Shown piece after piece: positions 9,343-17,143 of a stretch of DNA of 64,000 nt. The notes beneath the pieces are model-generated. The model saw nothing but the letters and a program-made list of their open reading frames with translations. It did not search any database and was not told the origin of the DNA. Source of the stretch: Terrirubrum flagellatum (GTDB lineage Bacteria; Pseudomonadota; Alphaproteobacteria; Rhizobiales; Beijerinckiaceae); the NCBI RefSeq assembly GCF_022059845.1, contig NZ_CP091851.1, positions 2,852,001-2,916,000 of the forward strand, in the 5' to 3' direction. The first letter of the stretch is position 1, and the number at the start of each line of letters is the position of its first letter. Made by a program: the position numbers and the translations under genes.

Positions 9343-10542
9343 TCAGGCGGCCTGCTGGCGCGGAACGGCGATATTCGGCTGCTGAATGTCCATGTCGAGA
9401 CGATAGGTCTCGAAATTCCTGTTGAGCGCGGGCAGCATCGCCACTTCAAGCACGCCGCGCGCCGGCTCCATCACCAGCATGGCGACCGTGGCCGAGAGAT
9501 TGTTGCTGAAATTCATGCGCGGCGGCCGGCACACGGCCCAGGGCGACTCGAAATCATCGAACAGCGCGTTCTTGACGATATCAGTCGTGAGGCGGCCGAT
9601 ATGCGGTTCGAGCAGCGAGCGCACGCGCAGATCGCGATAGAGTGTGTCAGGCGTGTTTGCGACGCCCTTGTCGACGAGTTTGCCGAGCGCCACCGGGCTC
9701 TGGAAATGATTGGCGTGAACGATCAGCCCCTGCTGCGGCAACACCTGGAACGTCTCGTCAGGCGCGCATTCGAAATCGATCACGACGCCATTCGCCTGCG
9801 CGACGATCATGTTGTTCGCCGCCGATTTCTCCGTGACATAGACGGCGCGCATGGCGAGCGCGACCTGCTGCTGCTCCAGCACCTTGCGCCGGATCAGCGC
9901 CAGCGGCACGCCGAGTTTGCGATAGTCGCGGTCGCATTCGAGATAATTCGCCGTGATCGAGACGCCGGCCGAATTGAATCCGGCGCGCGCCAATCCGCCC
10001 GCTTCGGTGAAGGTGAGAATGTCAGGCCCGTCCTCGCGCCTGATCTTGAGAACGATGGCGGTTTCCGCGCATTCGGCCTTCCAGTCCCAGTTCTGCGCAT
10101 GGATCAATCGCCCCTCGGCGGTCGCCGTGGGAAGCGCGACGACGCCCGTGCAACCGTCGGGATCGTCAGGCGTCGGCTCGCCGCGCTGCTTGCGCTGGGC
10201 GAGCTTGAGAATTTCGGTGCGCGCATTGAGCAGCATGATGGCGGCGTATTTTTCGCCCGAACCTTCGGCGATGCCGCGCATCTCTTCGAGATAGGTCGCG
10301 TCGAACGCCGCGATCGTCGGCTCGAAGCGCGCGACCAGCGCTTCGACGCCCGCCCAGTCGAGCTTGCCGGCTTCAAGCTGCGCCGAATAATGCTCGACGC
10401 CGCGGCGGATGCGCACCTTCGCCTGCTCGCCATATTGCCGGCCGCGCTCACGCGGACCGCCGCTCACCGTCACCAGCGGACAGGGCGTCACCGTCTGGCG
10501 CGCGAATTGTGTAGCGGCCTTCGGATCGGCGTGAGGGGACAT
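9343..10542 (-). CDS. C45 family autoproteolytic acyltransferase/hydrolase (penicillin acyltransferase-like)
   Basis: 399 residues. The family (acyl-CoA:6-APA acyltransferase-like NTN hydrolases) matures by self-cleavage before a cysteine that then acts as nucleophile. Here that residue is most likely Cys131 in DPDGCTGVVALP, followed by the conserved HAQNWDW at 148-154. The N-terminal domain has the usual GGPRERGRQYGEQAK. The ATG at 10542 was preferred because the upstream extension would run into a dispersed repeat. The gene heads the leftward peptide-transporter operon (68 bases before the binding protein), so it probably hydrolyses the imported N-acyl or amide compound in the cytoplasm. 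The divergent GntR gene is its likely regulator. Real penicillin chemistry is unlikely. Confidence 0.87.
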   Translation of the reverse strand: MSPHADPKAATQFARQTVTPCPLVTVSGGPRERGRQYGEQAKVRIRRGVEHYSAQLEAGKLDWAGVEALVARFEPTIAAFDATYLEEMRGIAEGSGEKYAAIMLLNARTEILKLAQRKQRGEPTPDDPDGCTGVVALPTATAEGRLIHAQNWDWKAECAETAIVLKIRREDGPDILTFTEAGGLARAGFNSAGVSITANYLECDRDYRKLGVPLALIRRKVLEQQQVALAMRAVYVTEKSAANNMIVAQANGVVIDFECAPDETFQVLPQQGLIVHANHFQSPVALGKLVDKGVANTPDTLYRDLRVRSLLEPHIGRLTTDIVKNALFDDFESPWAVCRPPRMNFSNNLSATVAMLVMEPARGVLEVAMLPALNRNFETYRLDMDIQQPNIAVPRQQAA

Positions 10543-10601
10543 GCGGCCTGGCTCCTGTTCAGAGGCCGTCGCCAGAGGACGCGCGACCCGATACTTCTCA
10601 A

Positions 10602-10714
10602 GATCACGCCGCACTTTGATTGAACCAATCAAAGTGCGGGAACGTGATCGATTCCAAAAGCTTGGAGCTGGCTTTTGCGAAAAACCGGTTCCCACTTTTT
10701 CGCGCCATGCTCCG
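10602..10714 (-). repeat. Dispersed palindromic repeat element, copy 1
   Basis: About 113 bases between the C45 peptidase and GntR genes. One end carries a perfect hairpin at 10610-10638 with 13-base arms (CGCACTTTGATTG and its complement) and a 3-base loop. It continues through a conserved stretch including CGTGATCGATTCC and AAAACCGGTT, and ends with the complement of GGAGCATGGCGCGAAAAAGT. A related copy lies in the opposite orientation at 56029-56161. The orientation given is arbitrary, with the hairpin at the end of the element. It is non-coding, and the upstream frame extensions of both flanking genes are artefacts of it. Confidence 0.9.
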
Positions 10715-10760
10715 GGGCGACGGTTGCTTTCGCCGCCCACAAATTGTATTTCGTGAATTT

Positions 10761-11681
10761 ATGAAACAATCAAGCGAAAAAATCGCCGAGGGACCGACCC
10801 GGCTGCAGCAGGATCTGCTCGGCCAGATCGTGCGCCTGATCCATGACGAGGGGCTTCAGCCGGGCGACCGCCTCAATGAGAACCGGCTGGCGCAGCAGCT
10901 CGGCGTGTCCCGCACGCCGGTCCGGGCGGCGCTGGTCCATCTCGCGGCGGACGGCTTCGTCGAGCGCAAGCCCAATCTCGGCATCGCGCTGGTCGCGCTG
11001 CCGCCGGCGCCCGGGGGGGAGCTGGCCGCAGATGACGGCGATGACGACATTCTCATCCGCATCGCGCGCGATCGCGGCCGCAACAAGCTGCCGGTCGATA
11101 TTTCCGAAACCGAGGCGATGCGCTTCTACGGGCTGAGCCGCCAGGCGGTGCGCGGCGCGCTGGCGCGGCTCGCCGATCTCGGCGTGGTCGAGCGGAAAGC
11201 GGGCTATGGCTGGCGCTTTCTCGATACGCTGCAGGACAAGGCGGCGCGCGCGGAGAGCTATCGCTTCCGCATCATCATCGAAGTCGCGGCGATCCTCGAG
11301 CCCGGCTTCGCGTTGCCGGAAGGGTGGGCCGACGACATGCGCCGCCGGCACGAAGAGACGCTCGCCTCCGCCCTCTCCGGCCGCTGGGAGGCCTCCTCCA
11401 GCGTCGCCTTTTTCGAGATGAACGCCGACTTTCACGAAGGAGTCGGGCGCGCCTCGGGCAACCGCTATCTCGCCAACGCCATCGAGCGCCAGAACCGTCT
11501 GCGGCGGCTCTCGAACTATGACTGGACCCATGGCGCGACCCGCGTGCTGGTCAATTGTCGGGAGCATCTCGAAATCCTGGAGCGGCTCGAGGCGCGCGAT
11601 CAGGACATCGCCGCCGCCCTGATGCGCCGCCATCTCCAGCAGGCCAGCGGCCTGCAGCCATCCTTCGAGGTCGATCCTTGA
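10761..11681 (+). CDS. GntR-family regulator with two winged-helix domains and a C-terminal FCD-like domain
   Basis: 306 residues. The first winged helix is at about 15-80 (RLNENRLAQQLGVSRTPVRA, then DGFVERKP), typical of the FadR/GntR group. A second HTH-like unit follows at about 95-155 (SETEAMRFYGLSRQAVRGAL, then DLGVVERKAGYGW). The rest is helical and FCD-like. Two successive DNA-binding units in one GntR chain are less usual than the one-domain form. The ATG at 10761 was chosen because the longer frame starts inside the dispersed repeat, though its ribosome site is weak. It is divergent from the peptidase/transporter operon and is the obvious candidate for its ligand-responsive regulator. 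Confidence 0.85.
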   Translation: MKQSSEKIAEGPTRLQQDLLGQIVRLIHDEGLQPGDRLNENRLAQQLGVSRTPVRAALVHLAADGFVERKPNLGIALVALPPAPGGELAADDGDDDILIRIARDRGRNKLPVDISETEAMRFYGLSRQAVRGALARLADLGVVERKAGYGWRFLDTLQDKAARAESYRFRIIIEVAAILEPGFALPEGWADDMRRRHEETLASALSGRWEASSSVAFFEMNADFHEGVGRASGNRYLANAIERQNRLRRLSNYDWTHGATRVLVNCREHLEILERLEARDQDIAAALMRRHLQQASGLQPSFEVDP

Positions 11682-11707
11682 TTTTGGAGGCAGAAAAGAC
11701 ATCAGAT

Positions 11708-11800
11708 ATGCTCAACGAGTCTTGCCCCCTGGAGCGAGAGAAGTCGCTCTGGGAGGCGACGGTGGTCAGCGCGCCGGATTTTCCCGTGCTCGCCGACTAA
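11708..11800 (+). pseudogene. Remnant of a DAO-family FAD-dependent oxidoreductase gene (N-terminus only)
   Basis: A 30-codon frame starts at ATG 11708 with a GGAGG 17 bases upstream. It encodes a peptide with KSLWEATVVSAPDFPVLAD and then stops. From family knowledge this resembles the segment just before the FAD-binding GxGxxG strand of glycine/D-amino-acid oxidase-like proteins, which often begin with SLWEAT followed by a proline-rich linker. Nothing resembling the Rossmann motif follows in any frame before the aldo/keto reductase gene. I read it as the leftover 5' end of a deleted gene. It might instead be a small unrelated ORF. Confidence 0.45.
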
Positions 11801-11898
11801 AGAGCCGTTCGCCGCGCGACAGCCGCATGGCGCATTTTCGCGCGCCCGCGTTTCCAATTGCGCGGCGGGCTCCTAACTTGTCGGCATCGGAGACGCCC

Positions 11899-12672
11899 AT
11901 GCATATGATCGAGATCGCTGGCGGCGGAAAAATGCCCGCGCTCGGGCTGGGCACCTGGCAGTTGCGCGGCCGCGACTGCGCGCGCGTCGTCAAGCTCGCG
12001 CTGTCGCTCGGCTATCGCCATATCGACACCGCCGAGATGTATGGCAACGAAAATGAAGTCGGCGATGCGATCGCTGAGTCAGGCGTGTCACGCGGCGATC
12101 TCTTCGTCACCACGAAGATCTGGAACTCGAATTTCCGCGCCTCGGCGGCGCGCCGATCAGCCGAAGCGTCGCTGCGCGCGCTCAAGCTCGATCATGTCGA
12201 TCTCCTCTTGATGCATTGGCCAAACGACTCCGTGCCACTGGCGGAAACGCTCGGCGAAATGTCGCGCCTCCTCGAAGAAGGAAAGACGCGCGCGATCGGC
12301 GTCAGCAATTTTCCGCCCGATCTTCTCGGGCGCGCAATCGCTGCGAGCCCGAAACCGGTCGCCTGCGATCAGGTGCGCTTCCATGTCGGCGCTGCGCAGG
12401 ATGATCTTCTCGCTGTCGCACGCCCGAAAGGAGTTGCGATCACAGCCTATTCGCCGCTCGGCAAAGGCGGGCTTGCGAGCGATCGGACGCTTGCAAAGAT
12501 CGGCGCGAAATATGGCAAGTCGGCGAGCCAAATCGCGCTGCGCTGGCTGATCGAGCAGGAAGGCGTCTCGGCGATTCCGAAAGCGTCGAGCGAGACCAAT
12601 TTGCGCGCCAATCTCGCGATCTTCGATTTCAAGCTCGACGACGAAGACCGCGCGATGATCGCGCGGCTTTAA
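11899..12672 (+). CDS. Aldo/keto reductase
   Basis: 257 residues, slightly shorter than the usual 270-320. The (beta/alpha)8-barrel AKR signature is clear: GLGTWQLRG, then YRHIDTAEMYGNENEVG with catalytic Asp43 and Tyr48, Lys73 in TTKIWN and His106 in LLMHWPND. IGVSNF, AYSPLGKGG and IPKASSETNLRANL (NADPH phosphate-binding region) follow. These are marks of the DkgA/DkgB-like group that reduces aldehydes and 2,5-diketo-gluconate with NADPH. The ATG at 11899 has GGAG shortly upstream and removes a non-homologous extension. Its 3' end overlaps the converging FlhB-like gene by 4 bases. Substrate unknown. Confidence 0.92.
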   Translation: MHMIEIAGGGKMPALGLGTWQLRGRDCARVVKLALSLGYRHIDTAEMYGNENEVGDAIAESGVSRGDLFVTTKIWNSNFRASAARRSAEASLRALKLDHVDLLLMHWPNDSVPLAETLGEMSRLLEEGKTRAIGVSNFPPDLLGRAIAASPKPVACDQVRFHVGAAQDDLLAVARPKGVAITAYSPLGKGGLASDRTLAKIGAKYGKSASQIALRWLIEQEGVSAIPKASSETNLRANLAIFDFKLDDEDRAMIARL

Positions 12673-12947
12673 CGAGCGCTGCTGCTCTTCTGCTGCATCT
12701 TCAGTACGAAGCTGATCACGGCGGCCACGGCGCGATAGAGTTCCTCGGGAATATGGTCGTCGAGTTCGACGAAGCTCAACGCGGCTGCAAGCGCCGGATT
12801 GGCTTCGATGGCGACGCCATGTTCGCGCGCGGTCGCGATGATGCGTTCGGCGAGTTCGCCGCGCCCCTTGGCGATGACGCGCGGCGCGTGGTCGGTCTCG
12901 CGATCATAGGCGATCGCAACGGCGACGCGCTCGGCCGCCCCGCTCAT
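12669..12947 (-). CDS. FlhB C-terminal domain-like protein (EscU/YscU/HrcU family)
   Basis: 92 residues corresponding only to the cytosolic C-terminal domain of FlhB/YscU export-switch proteins: VAVAIAYDRETDHAPRVIAK, then EHGVAIEANPALAAALSFVE and ELYRAVAAVISFVLKMQ. In full FlhB the domain autocleaves at NPTH. Here the corresponding place reads AYDRETDHAP, so the NPTH site is absent and cleavage is not expected. Stand-alone versions of this domain (called FlhX or YlqH in some species) are known and can partly replace the FlhB domain. The start overlaps the FliK-like stop in ATGA, so the two are translationally coupled. No other flagellar gene is in the window. Confidence 0.85.
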   Translation of the reverse strand: MSGAAERVAVAIAYDRETDHAPRVIAKGRGELAERIIATAREHGVAIEANPALAAALSFVELDDHIPEELYRAVAAVISFVLKMQQKSSSAR

Positions 12948-14740
12948 GAGCGTACATCCATGAATTGACCGGGCGGCGTGGGCGCGGGGCGCGGTGCCGT
13001 CCGGCGGCCGCCAACGCAGCGGATCGCTTCCGCCGGCGCGCCGGAGTCCGCCAACGATTTCGCGAGATCGCCGCTTTCCTGATTGAGCAGATTCACCGTC
13101 TCCGGGCGATCGGCCCAGAAGCGCACATCAACGCGGCCGTCGCGCAGCGTGATCGCGACATCGACGGCGCCGAGTTCGGCGGTCTCGGCGGAGAAGCGCA
13201 TCCGCCATGTCGCGCCGACCGGAGCTGCGCCATTGCTCCGCTGCGGCGCATCGCGCTCGATCATCAGAGGCAGCGATGCATGGCCCTGCGCCAGCGCAAT
13301 GGGAAGTTCGACCTGCCATTGCCGCGTCGCGATCTGATTGTTCGATAGCGGCTGGCTGTCATTGCTCACGTCTGGCAGCGATGCGAATTGCAGCAGGCGC
13401 AGGCGATCAAGCGCGCCGTCGACGTCCCTGAGCAGATCAGACGACCGCATGTCAGTTGCGACTTGCTCGACGCCTGCTTCGCGCGCAGCCGGCATCTGGA
13501 GCGGATGAAGCTCGCCCTTGAGCGGCGCTCTCGCAGAAAGATCAATATGGCCTTGCGTGTCGGGACGATGCGGCGTCGTGGCGACAGGCTCCGGCGCGTC
13601 GAGTGCGGCGATCGGAGTCGGCGGCGACACAGCGTCGGCGCGCGCCAAAGGCGTCGGCGCGTTGACGCTCTCATCACCGAAAGCGGCGCGCAGCGCGAGC
13701 AAGGTCGCCTGCAGATCGCCGCGCAAGGATGGCGCGAGCGCCGCGACGATCGCCGGTGTGAGCGTCTGTGGCGATGGGGTTTGCGGCGGCGCTGCTGGAA
13801 CCACGACGGCAGGCTGAGGCTGGGCAGTGTCTGCGGCCTCAGCCGCCGCATTGGCGATCGTTGCGGCGGGAACTGCAGCCGGCTGCGGCGCAGGCGCGGC
13901 GGGCGTCGTCACCGTCGTGGGAACCGCGACAACAGGCGCATCGTCGTCGCCAGCGACCGTCTGAAGCGCCGCGCGCAGATCGAGCAACGCCGCTTTCAGG
14001 TCGGGGCGTTGTTGCGCGGTCGCGCTGGTTTGAACAGGAGCGGATTCGAGGAATACGCCGGAGCGTTCGACAGCGGCGCGCAGTTGCTCGCCGTCAATCG
14101 GCTGGCCGCCATCGAGAGCGGTCTGCGCCACGGTGGCGATCGCGGCGCGAAGCTGCGTCGGCGTGGCGTCCGCAGGCGCGTTCAGCACGCTCTGCAGCCG
14201 CGCGAAAAGCTGCGTCAGCGGCGCCTGCGTCTGCAGCGCCTCGCGGGCGACGGGCGTCAGCGCCGCGCGCGCATCGGCGACCGTGGCCGGCTGAGCGGGC
14301 AAGCTTTCGACGGGATCGGCAGGAACTCGCTGGACCAGCGCATCCAACGCGCGCGCCGCGGCGGCCGGCGCATCCGGTTCGATCTCCGGCGTCGCGACGG
14401 CCGTCGGAAGAGGCTGCAATCGCGCGGCGACGACGCGCGACGCGTCAGCGCCAGCCAGCGCCTGTCGGGCGTTCTCGCCAGGGGATAGGCGCGCGAGATT
14501 GAGGGAGGCGGCATCGTCGCCCGCCTGCTTCTGCAGCGCGACCCGATCGCCGGCCTGGAGCTTCGTCGTGTCGGGAACCGAGATCGCGATCGGCAGCCCG
14601 TCCAGCAGGACCTTGATCAGCTCCTGCGACGCAACCGCGGCCACGCGCGCTTCGACCGCCCCGCCGGCGGCGAGCTGCGTGAGCGTTTCCGGGACGGCGG
14701 CTGCCGCCGTGGAAACGGCCTGGATCGGAGCGATGGCCAT
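12944..14740 (-). CDS. FliK-like flagellar hook-length control protein
   Basis: 598 residues. The long N-terminal and central part is Ala/Pro/Thr/Gln-rich and low in complexity, typical of a secreted molecular ruler. The C-terminal domain (about 465-575) matches the Flg_hook fold: WQVELPIALAQGHASLPLMI, then TWRMRFSAETAELGAVDVAI and DGRVDVRFWADRPETVNLL. FliK measures hook length and flips the specificity of the export gate through the FlhB C-terminal domain. It is therefore striking that an FlhB-C-like gene follows with a 4-base overlap. The pair stands alone, without hook or basal-body genes nearby. I leave the gene symbol empty because the orthology to a functional flagellar FliK cannot be verified. 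Confidence 0.8.
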   Translation of the reverse strand: MAIAPIQAVSTAAAAVPETLTQLAAGGAVEARVAAVASQELIKVLLDGLPIAISVPDTTKLQAGDRVALQKQAGDDAASLNLARLSPGENARQALAGADASRVVAARLQPLPTAVATPEIEPDAPAAAARALDALVQRVPADPVESLPAQPATVADARAALTPVAREALQTQAPLTQLFARLQSVLNAPADATPTQLRAAIATVAQTALDGGQPIDGEQLRAAVERSGVFLESAPVQTSATAQQRPDLKAALLDLRAALQTVAGDDDAPVVAVPTTVTTPAAPAPQPAAVPAATIANAAAEAADTAQPQPAVVVPAAPPQTPSPQTLTPAIVAALAPSLRGDLQATLLALRAAFGDESVNAPTPLARADAVSPPTPIAALDAPEPVATTPHRPDTQGHIDLSARAPLKGELHPLQMPAAREAGVEQVATDMRSSDLLRDVDGALDRLRLLQFASLPDVSNDSQPLSNNQIATRQWQVELPIALAQGHASLPLMIERDAPQRSNGAAPVGATWRMRFSAETAELGAVDVAITLRDGRVDVRFWADRPETVNLLNQESGDLAKSLADSGAPAEAIRCVGGRRTAPRPAPTPPGQFMDVRS

Positions 14741-14840
14741 CTCGGCTGGAGCCTAGACCCGCCGCCTTGCCGAAACCTTGACGGGCGGCGGCCGATTGTC
14801 CCGGCTTGCGCCGGCGCACGCGACGGCCGATGGAATTGGG

Positions 14841-15473
14841 ATGGCCCCGAAACCGCCGCCGACTCTCGGATTGATCCTCGCCGGCGGCCTGGCTCGCCGC
14901 ATGAGCGGCGTCGACAAGCCCTTGATCGAGATCGGCGGCCGATCGGTTCTCGCGCGCATGATCGACCGTCTTGCTCCGCAATGCGACACCCTGCTGCTTA
15001 ACGCCAATGGCGACGCCTCGCGTTTCGCCGCTTACGACTTGCCAGTTATTGCAGACAGCGTGCAGGGATTTGCGGGACCGCTCGCCGGAATCCTCGCGGG
15101 GCTCGAATGGGCCGCGGGCCACCGCCCGGACATTTTATGGGTCGCGAGCGTCGCGGGCGACACGCCCTTCCTGCCACGCGATCTCGTGACACGATTGCAT
15201 CAGGCGCGCGAGGGCGCGAACGCCGATCTCGCCTGCGCGACGTCAGGCGGACGCGATCATCCCGTGATCGCGCTGTGGCCGGTCTCGCTCGCGCCTGATC
15301 TCAGGCGCGCGCTGGTCGAAGAGGGTGAGCGGAAGGTCAGCCGCTTCATGGCGCGCTATCATATCGCGCGAGCCGAATGGAGCACAGACGCTTACGATCC
15401 CTTCTTCAACGCCAACACGCGCGATGACATCGCGGATGCGGAGCGGATCATCGCCGCGCATCCCCAGGCGTAG
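14841..15473 (+). CDS. mobA: Molybdenum cofactor guanylyltransferase MobA
   Basis: 210 residues. MobA transfers GMP from GTP to molybdopterin to form MGD for DMSO-reductase-type enzymes. The nucleotidyltransferase signature is at 13-27 ([15 protein letters not shown]), and VAGDTPFLP carries the metal-binding Asp-containing loop. The C-terminal part includes HPVIALWP and ending [16 protein letters not shown], characteristic of MobA. I chose the ATG at 14841, because the frame upstream is only an extension into the divergent promoter region shared with the FliK-like gene. mobB lies 0.8 kb downstream on the other strand, separated by a phosphodiester glycosidase-like gene. Confidence 0.93.
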   Translation: MAPKPPPTLGLILAGGLARRMSGVDKPLIEIGGRSVLARMIDRLAPQCDTLLLNANGDASRFAAYDLPVIADSVQGFAGPLAGILAGLEWAAGHRPDILWVASVAGDTPFLPRDLVTRLHQAREGANADLACATSGGRDHPVIALWPVSLAPDLRRALVEEGERKVSRFMARYHIARAEWSTDAYDPFFNANTRDDIADAERIIAAHPQA

Positions 15474-15480
15474 CCGCGAT

Positions 15481-16218
15481 TCAGCGCGCGGCTTCAACGA
15501 CGCCGACGATCGGACCGATGGCGCGCAAGCCGCCGAATTTCGGCTGCGGCGGCGCATAAAGCGACGAGATCGAGCCGTCGAGAAAGAGCGCATCGGGGGT
15601 CTTCAGCCGATCGCGGAACAAGGCCGCGAAATCATGAAACGTCACGGGCTCGCGTGAGATTGCGAACACCACAGTCCGTCCATCGCGCACGCCGACGCCG
15701 TTGCGGATTTTCTCGGAGACGCCTGTATCTCTGATTTTGGGATGCACCGCGCCGTTGACCACAAGCATTGGCCCCGATTGCGTGGCGAAGATCGCGGGCG
15801 GTTTTTCCCTGAGATATCGCGCCGTCTCCATCACACCGGCACCGTCGCGGCCGATATAGAAAACGCCATTCGGCTTGAGATGAAAATTGCCGGAGCCGTT
15901 GCGCAAATTGGCGCCGCGCAACTGGCGGCCGTTCTCAACATAGAGCCCGACCGGCGAGAGATCCTCTTCATACATGCCGGCGTTCATGGCGAAGGCGAGA
16001 CGCTCGCCACGCGCGGCCAGTTTCTCCGCGAGATGGTCGAGGCTGCCGAAGGCGCGGCCGTCGCCATCCTTCCAGAACAGCCTGATGGCGTCGGCGCCGG
16101 CGCTGAATGTGCAGACCGTGTACGATTTGCCGCGATCGGCGACAGGCTCGCAGTTCGCCAAGGCGGGGGCGGCCGCGGTGAAAAATACGAAAAAGCTGAA
16201 AATCAGACGTCGCATCAT
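15481..16218 (-). CDS. Secreted phosphodiester glycosidase-like protein (NAGPA/DUF2233 domain)
   Basis: 245 residues with a signal peptide (MMRRLIFSFFVFFTAAAPALA) after the chosen start at 16218; the frame itself is open to 16269. The body shows the NAGPA/DUF2233 pattern: FAMNAGMYEEDLSPVGLYVE, NFHLKPNGVFYI, ATQSGPMLVVNG and the C-terminal DALFLDGSISSLY. In this family the conserved Asn/Asp/Gly residues bind a calcium-like centre, and some members hydrolyse sugar phosphodiesters. It would act in the periplasm. Two consecutive ATGs exist (16218 and 16215). It lies 47 bases downstream of mobB on the same strand and may be cotranscribed, but there is no functional reason to link it to molybdenum cofactor. 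Confidence 0.85.
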   Translation of the reverse strand: MMRRLIFSFFVFFTAAAPALANCEPVADRGKSYTVCTFSAGADAIRLFWKDGDGRAFGSLDHLAEKLAARGERLAFAMNAGMYEEDLSPVGLYVENGRQLRGANLRNGSGNFHLKPNGVFYIGRDGAGVMETARYLREKPPAIFATQSGPMLVVNGAVHPKIRDTGVSEKIRNGVGVRDGRTVVFAISREPVTFHDFAALFRDRLKTPDALFLDGSISSLYAPPQPKFGGLRAIGPIVGVVEAAR

Positions 16219-16265
16219 ATCAATCCAAATCGATCGCGACGTGAATAGCGACAGAGGCGGCGAAA

Positions 16266-16805
16266 TCACGGCGTCTTGGCGCCCTTGCAGTGAGCGATCA
16301 CATCACCGGCGAGCTCGGCGTATCGCATCACGGCGTCGGCGATGGCGTCGAGATCAGCGAGATCAATCACGGGCCTGTCGCTTGTCACGGCCGCGGGATC
16401 ATCGGTCAGGATGGCGCGGACATAGGGATCATCCGGCGCGCGCAGCGCTTTGTCGACGCTCGGCCGCCAGACTTCGAGCTTGGGCGTCGACTCAAACTTG
16501 AAGCCCTCGATCAGCACGAGATCGACGGGCGAGAGCTTCGCGAGAAGCTGCGGCAGCGTCCATTCCGCCTCGTCGCGCAGTTCGCGCATGAGCGCAAAGC
16601 GATGGGCCGACGAGATCAGCACCTCGCTCGCGCCCGCCATGCGGTGGGTGTGCGAATCCTTGCCCGGCTTGTCCACGTCGAAAGCGTGATGCGCGTGCTT
16701 GATGGTCGAGACGGACAGCCCGCGCTCGCGGAGGCGCGGAATGAGCCTCGCCAGCAATGTCGTCTTGCCTGATCCGCTCCAGCCAGCAAGGCCGATCACG
16801 CGCAT
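16266..16805 (-). CDS. mobB: Molybdopterin-guanine dinucleotide biosynthesis adaptor MobB
   Basis: 179 residues. P-loop GTP-binding protein that assists MobA. Walker A is GWSGSGKTT at 8-16, followed by TIKHAHHAFDVDKPGKDSHT and RMAGASEVLISS, a hallmark of MobB. VDLVLIEGFKFESTPKLEVW then corresponds to the conserved LVEGFK element. The C-terminus carries a VTSDRPVIDLADLDAIAD segment common to the family. mobA lies nearby in opposite orientation. Divergent from a TusA-like gene 104 bases away, which is a reasonable association because sulfur transfer and Mo-cofactor maturation are linked pathways. Confidence 0.93.
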   Translation of the reverse strand: MRVIGLAGWSGSGKTTLLARLIPRLRERGLSVSTIKHAHHAFDVDKPGKDSHTHRMAGASEVLISSAHRFALMRELRDEAEWTLPQLLAKLSPVDLVLIEGFKFESTPKLEVWRPSVDKALRAPDDPYVRAILTDDPAAVTSDRPVIDLADLDAIADAVMRYAELAGDVIAHCKGAKTP

Positions 16806-16909
16806 TCACACCATCCTGTCGGTCGGGGCGCACCCCACGCAGGATCGCGATCTGTCGACAGCCTGCCCGCCCCGCCTATATCTGGTCGCGCCTGCCCGCG
16901 AAACGCCTG

Positions 16910-17140
16910 ATGTCCGACCTCGAACTCGATCTCAAGGGGCTGAAATGCCCCCTCCCCGTCCTGCGGACGCGCAAGGCCCTCGGCCCGCTCGCGCCGGGCG
17001 ACGTGATCGCTGTGCAATGCACCGATCCGCTCGCCGCCATCGACATCCCGAACATGATCCGCGAGACAGGAGACACCCTGATCGACAGCGCGCGCGAGGG
17101 CGGAACGCTGACGTTCCGCATCCGCCGGGAGGCAAGGTGA
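16910..17140 (+). CDS. TusA-family sulfurtransferase
   Basis: 76 residues, full family length. The active-site cysteine is Cys13 in GLKCPLPVLRTRKAL, the CPxP motif that takes up persulfide sulfur. The short alpha/beta fold ends with the usual FRIRR strand. The frame extends upstream to 16757, but the ATG at 16910 gives the canonical protein. TusA-like proteins carry sulfur for tRNA thiolation, Moco biosynthesis or sulfur oxidation. With mobB divergent next to it a role in cofactor sulfur supply is plausible. The proximity to the organosulfonate locus that follows is probably coincidental. The SDR gene starts only 3 bases after its stop. Confidence 0.9.
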   Translation: MSDLELDLKGLKCPLPVLRTRKALGPLAPGDVIAVQCTDPLAAIDIPNMIRETGDTLIDSAREGGTLTFRIRREAR

Positions 17141-17143
17141 TCT

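Noticed and set aside
9343-10542. True penicillin acyltransferase or beta-lactam resistance function
   Set aside because: The C45 family is broad in bacteria; context (peptide importer, amidase) points to amide catabolism instead.
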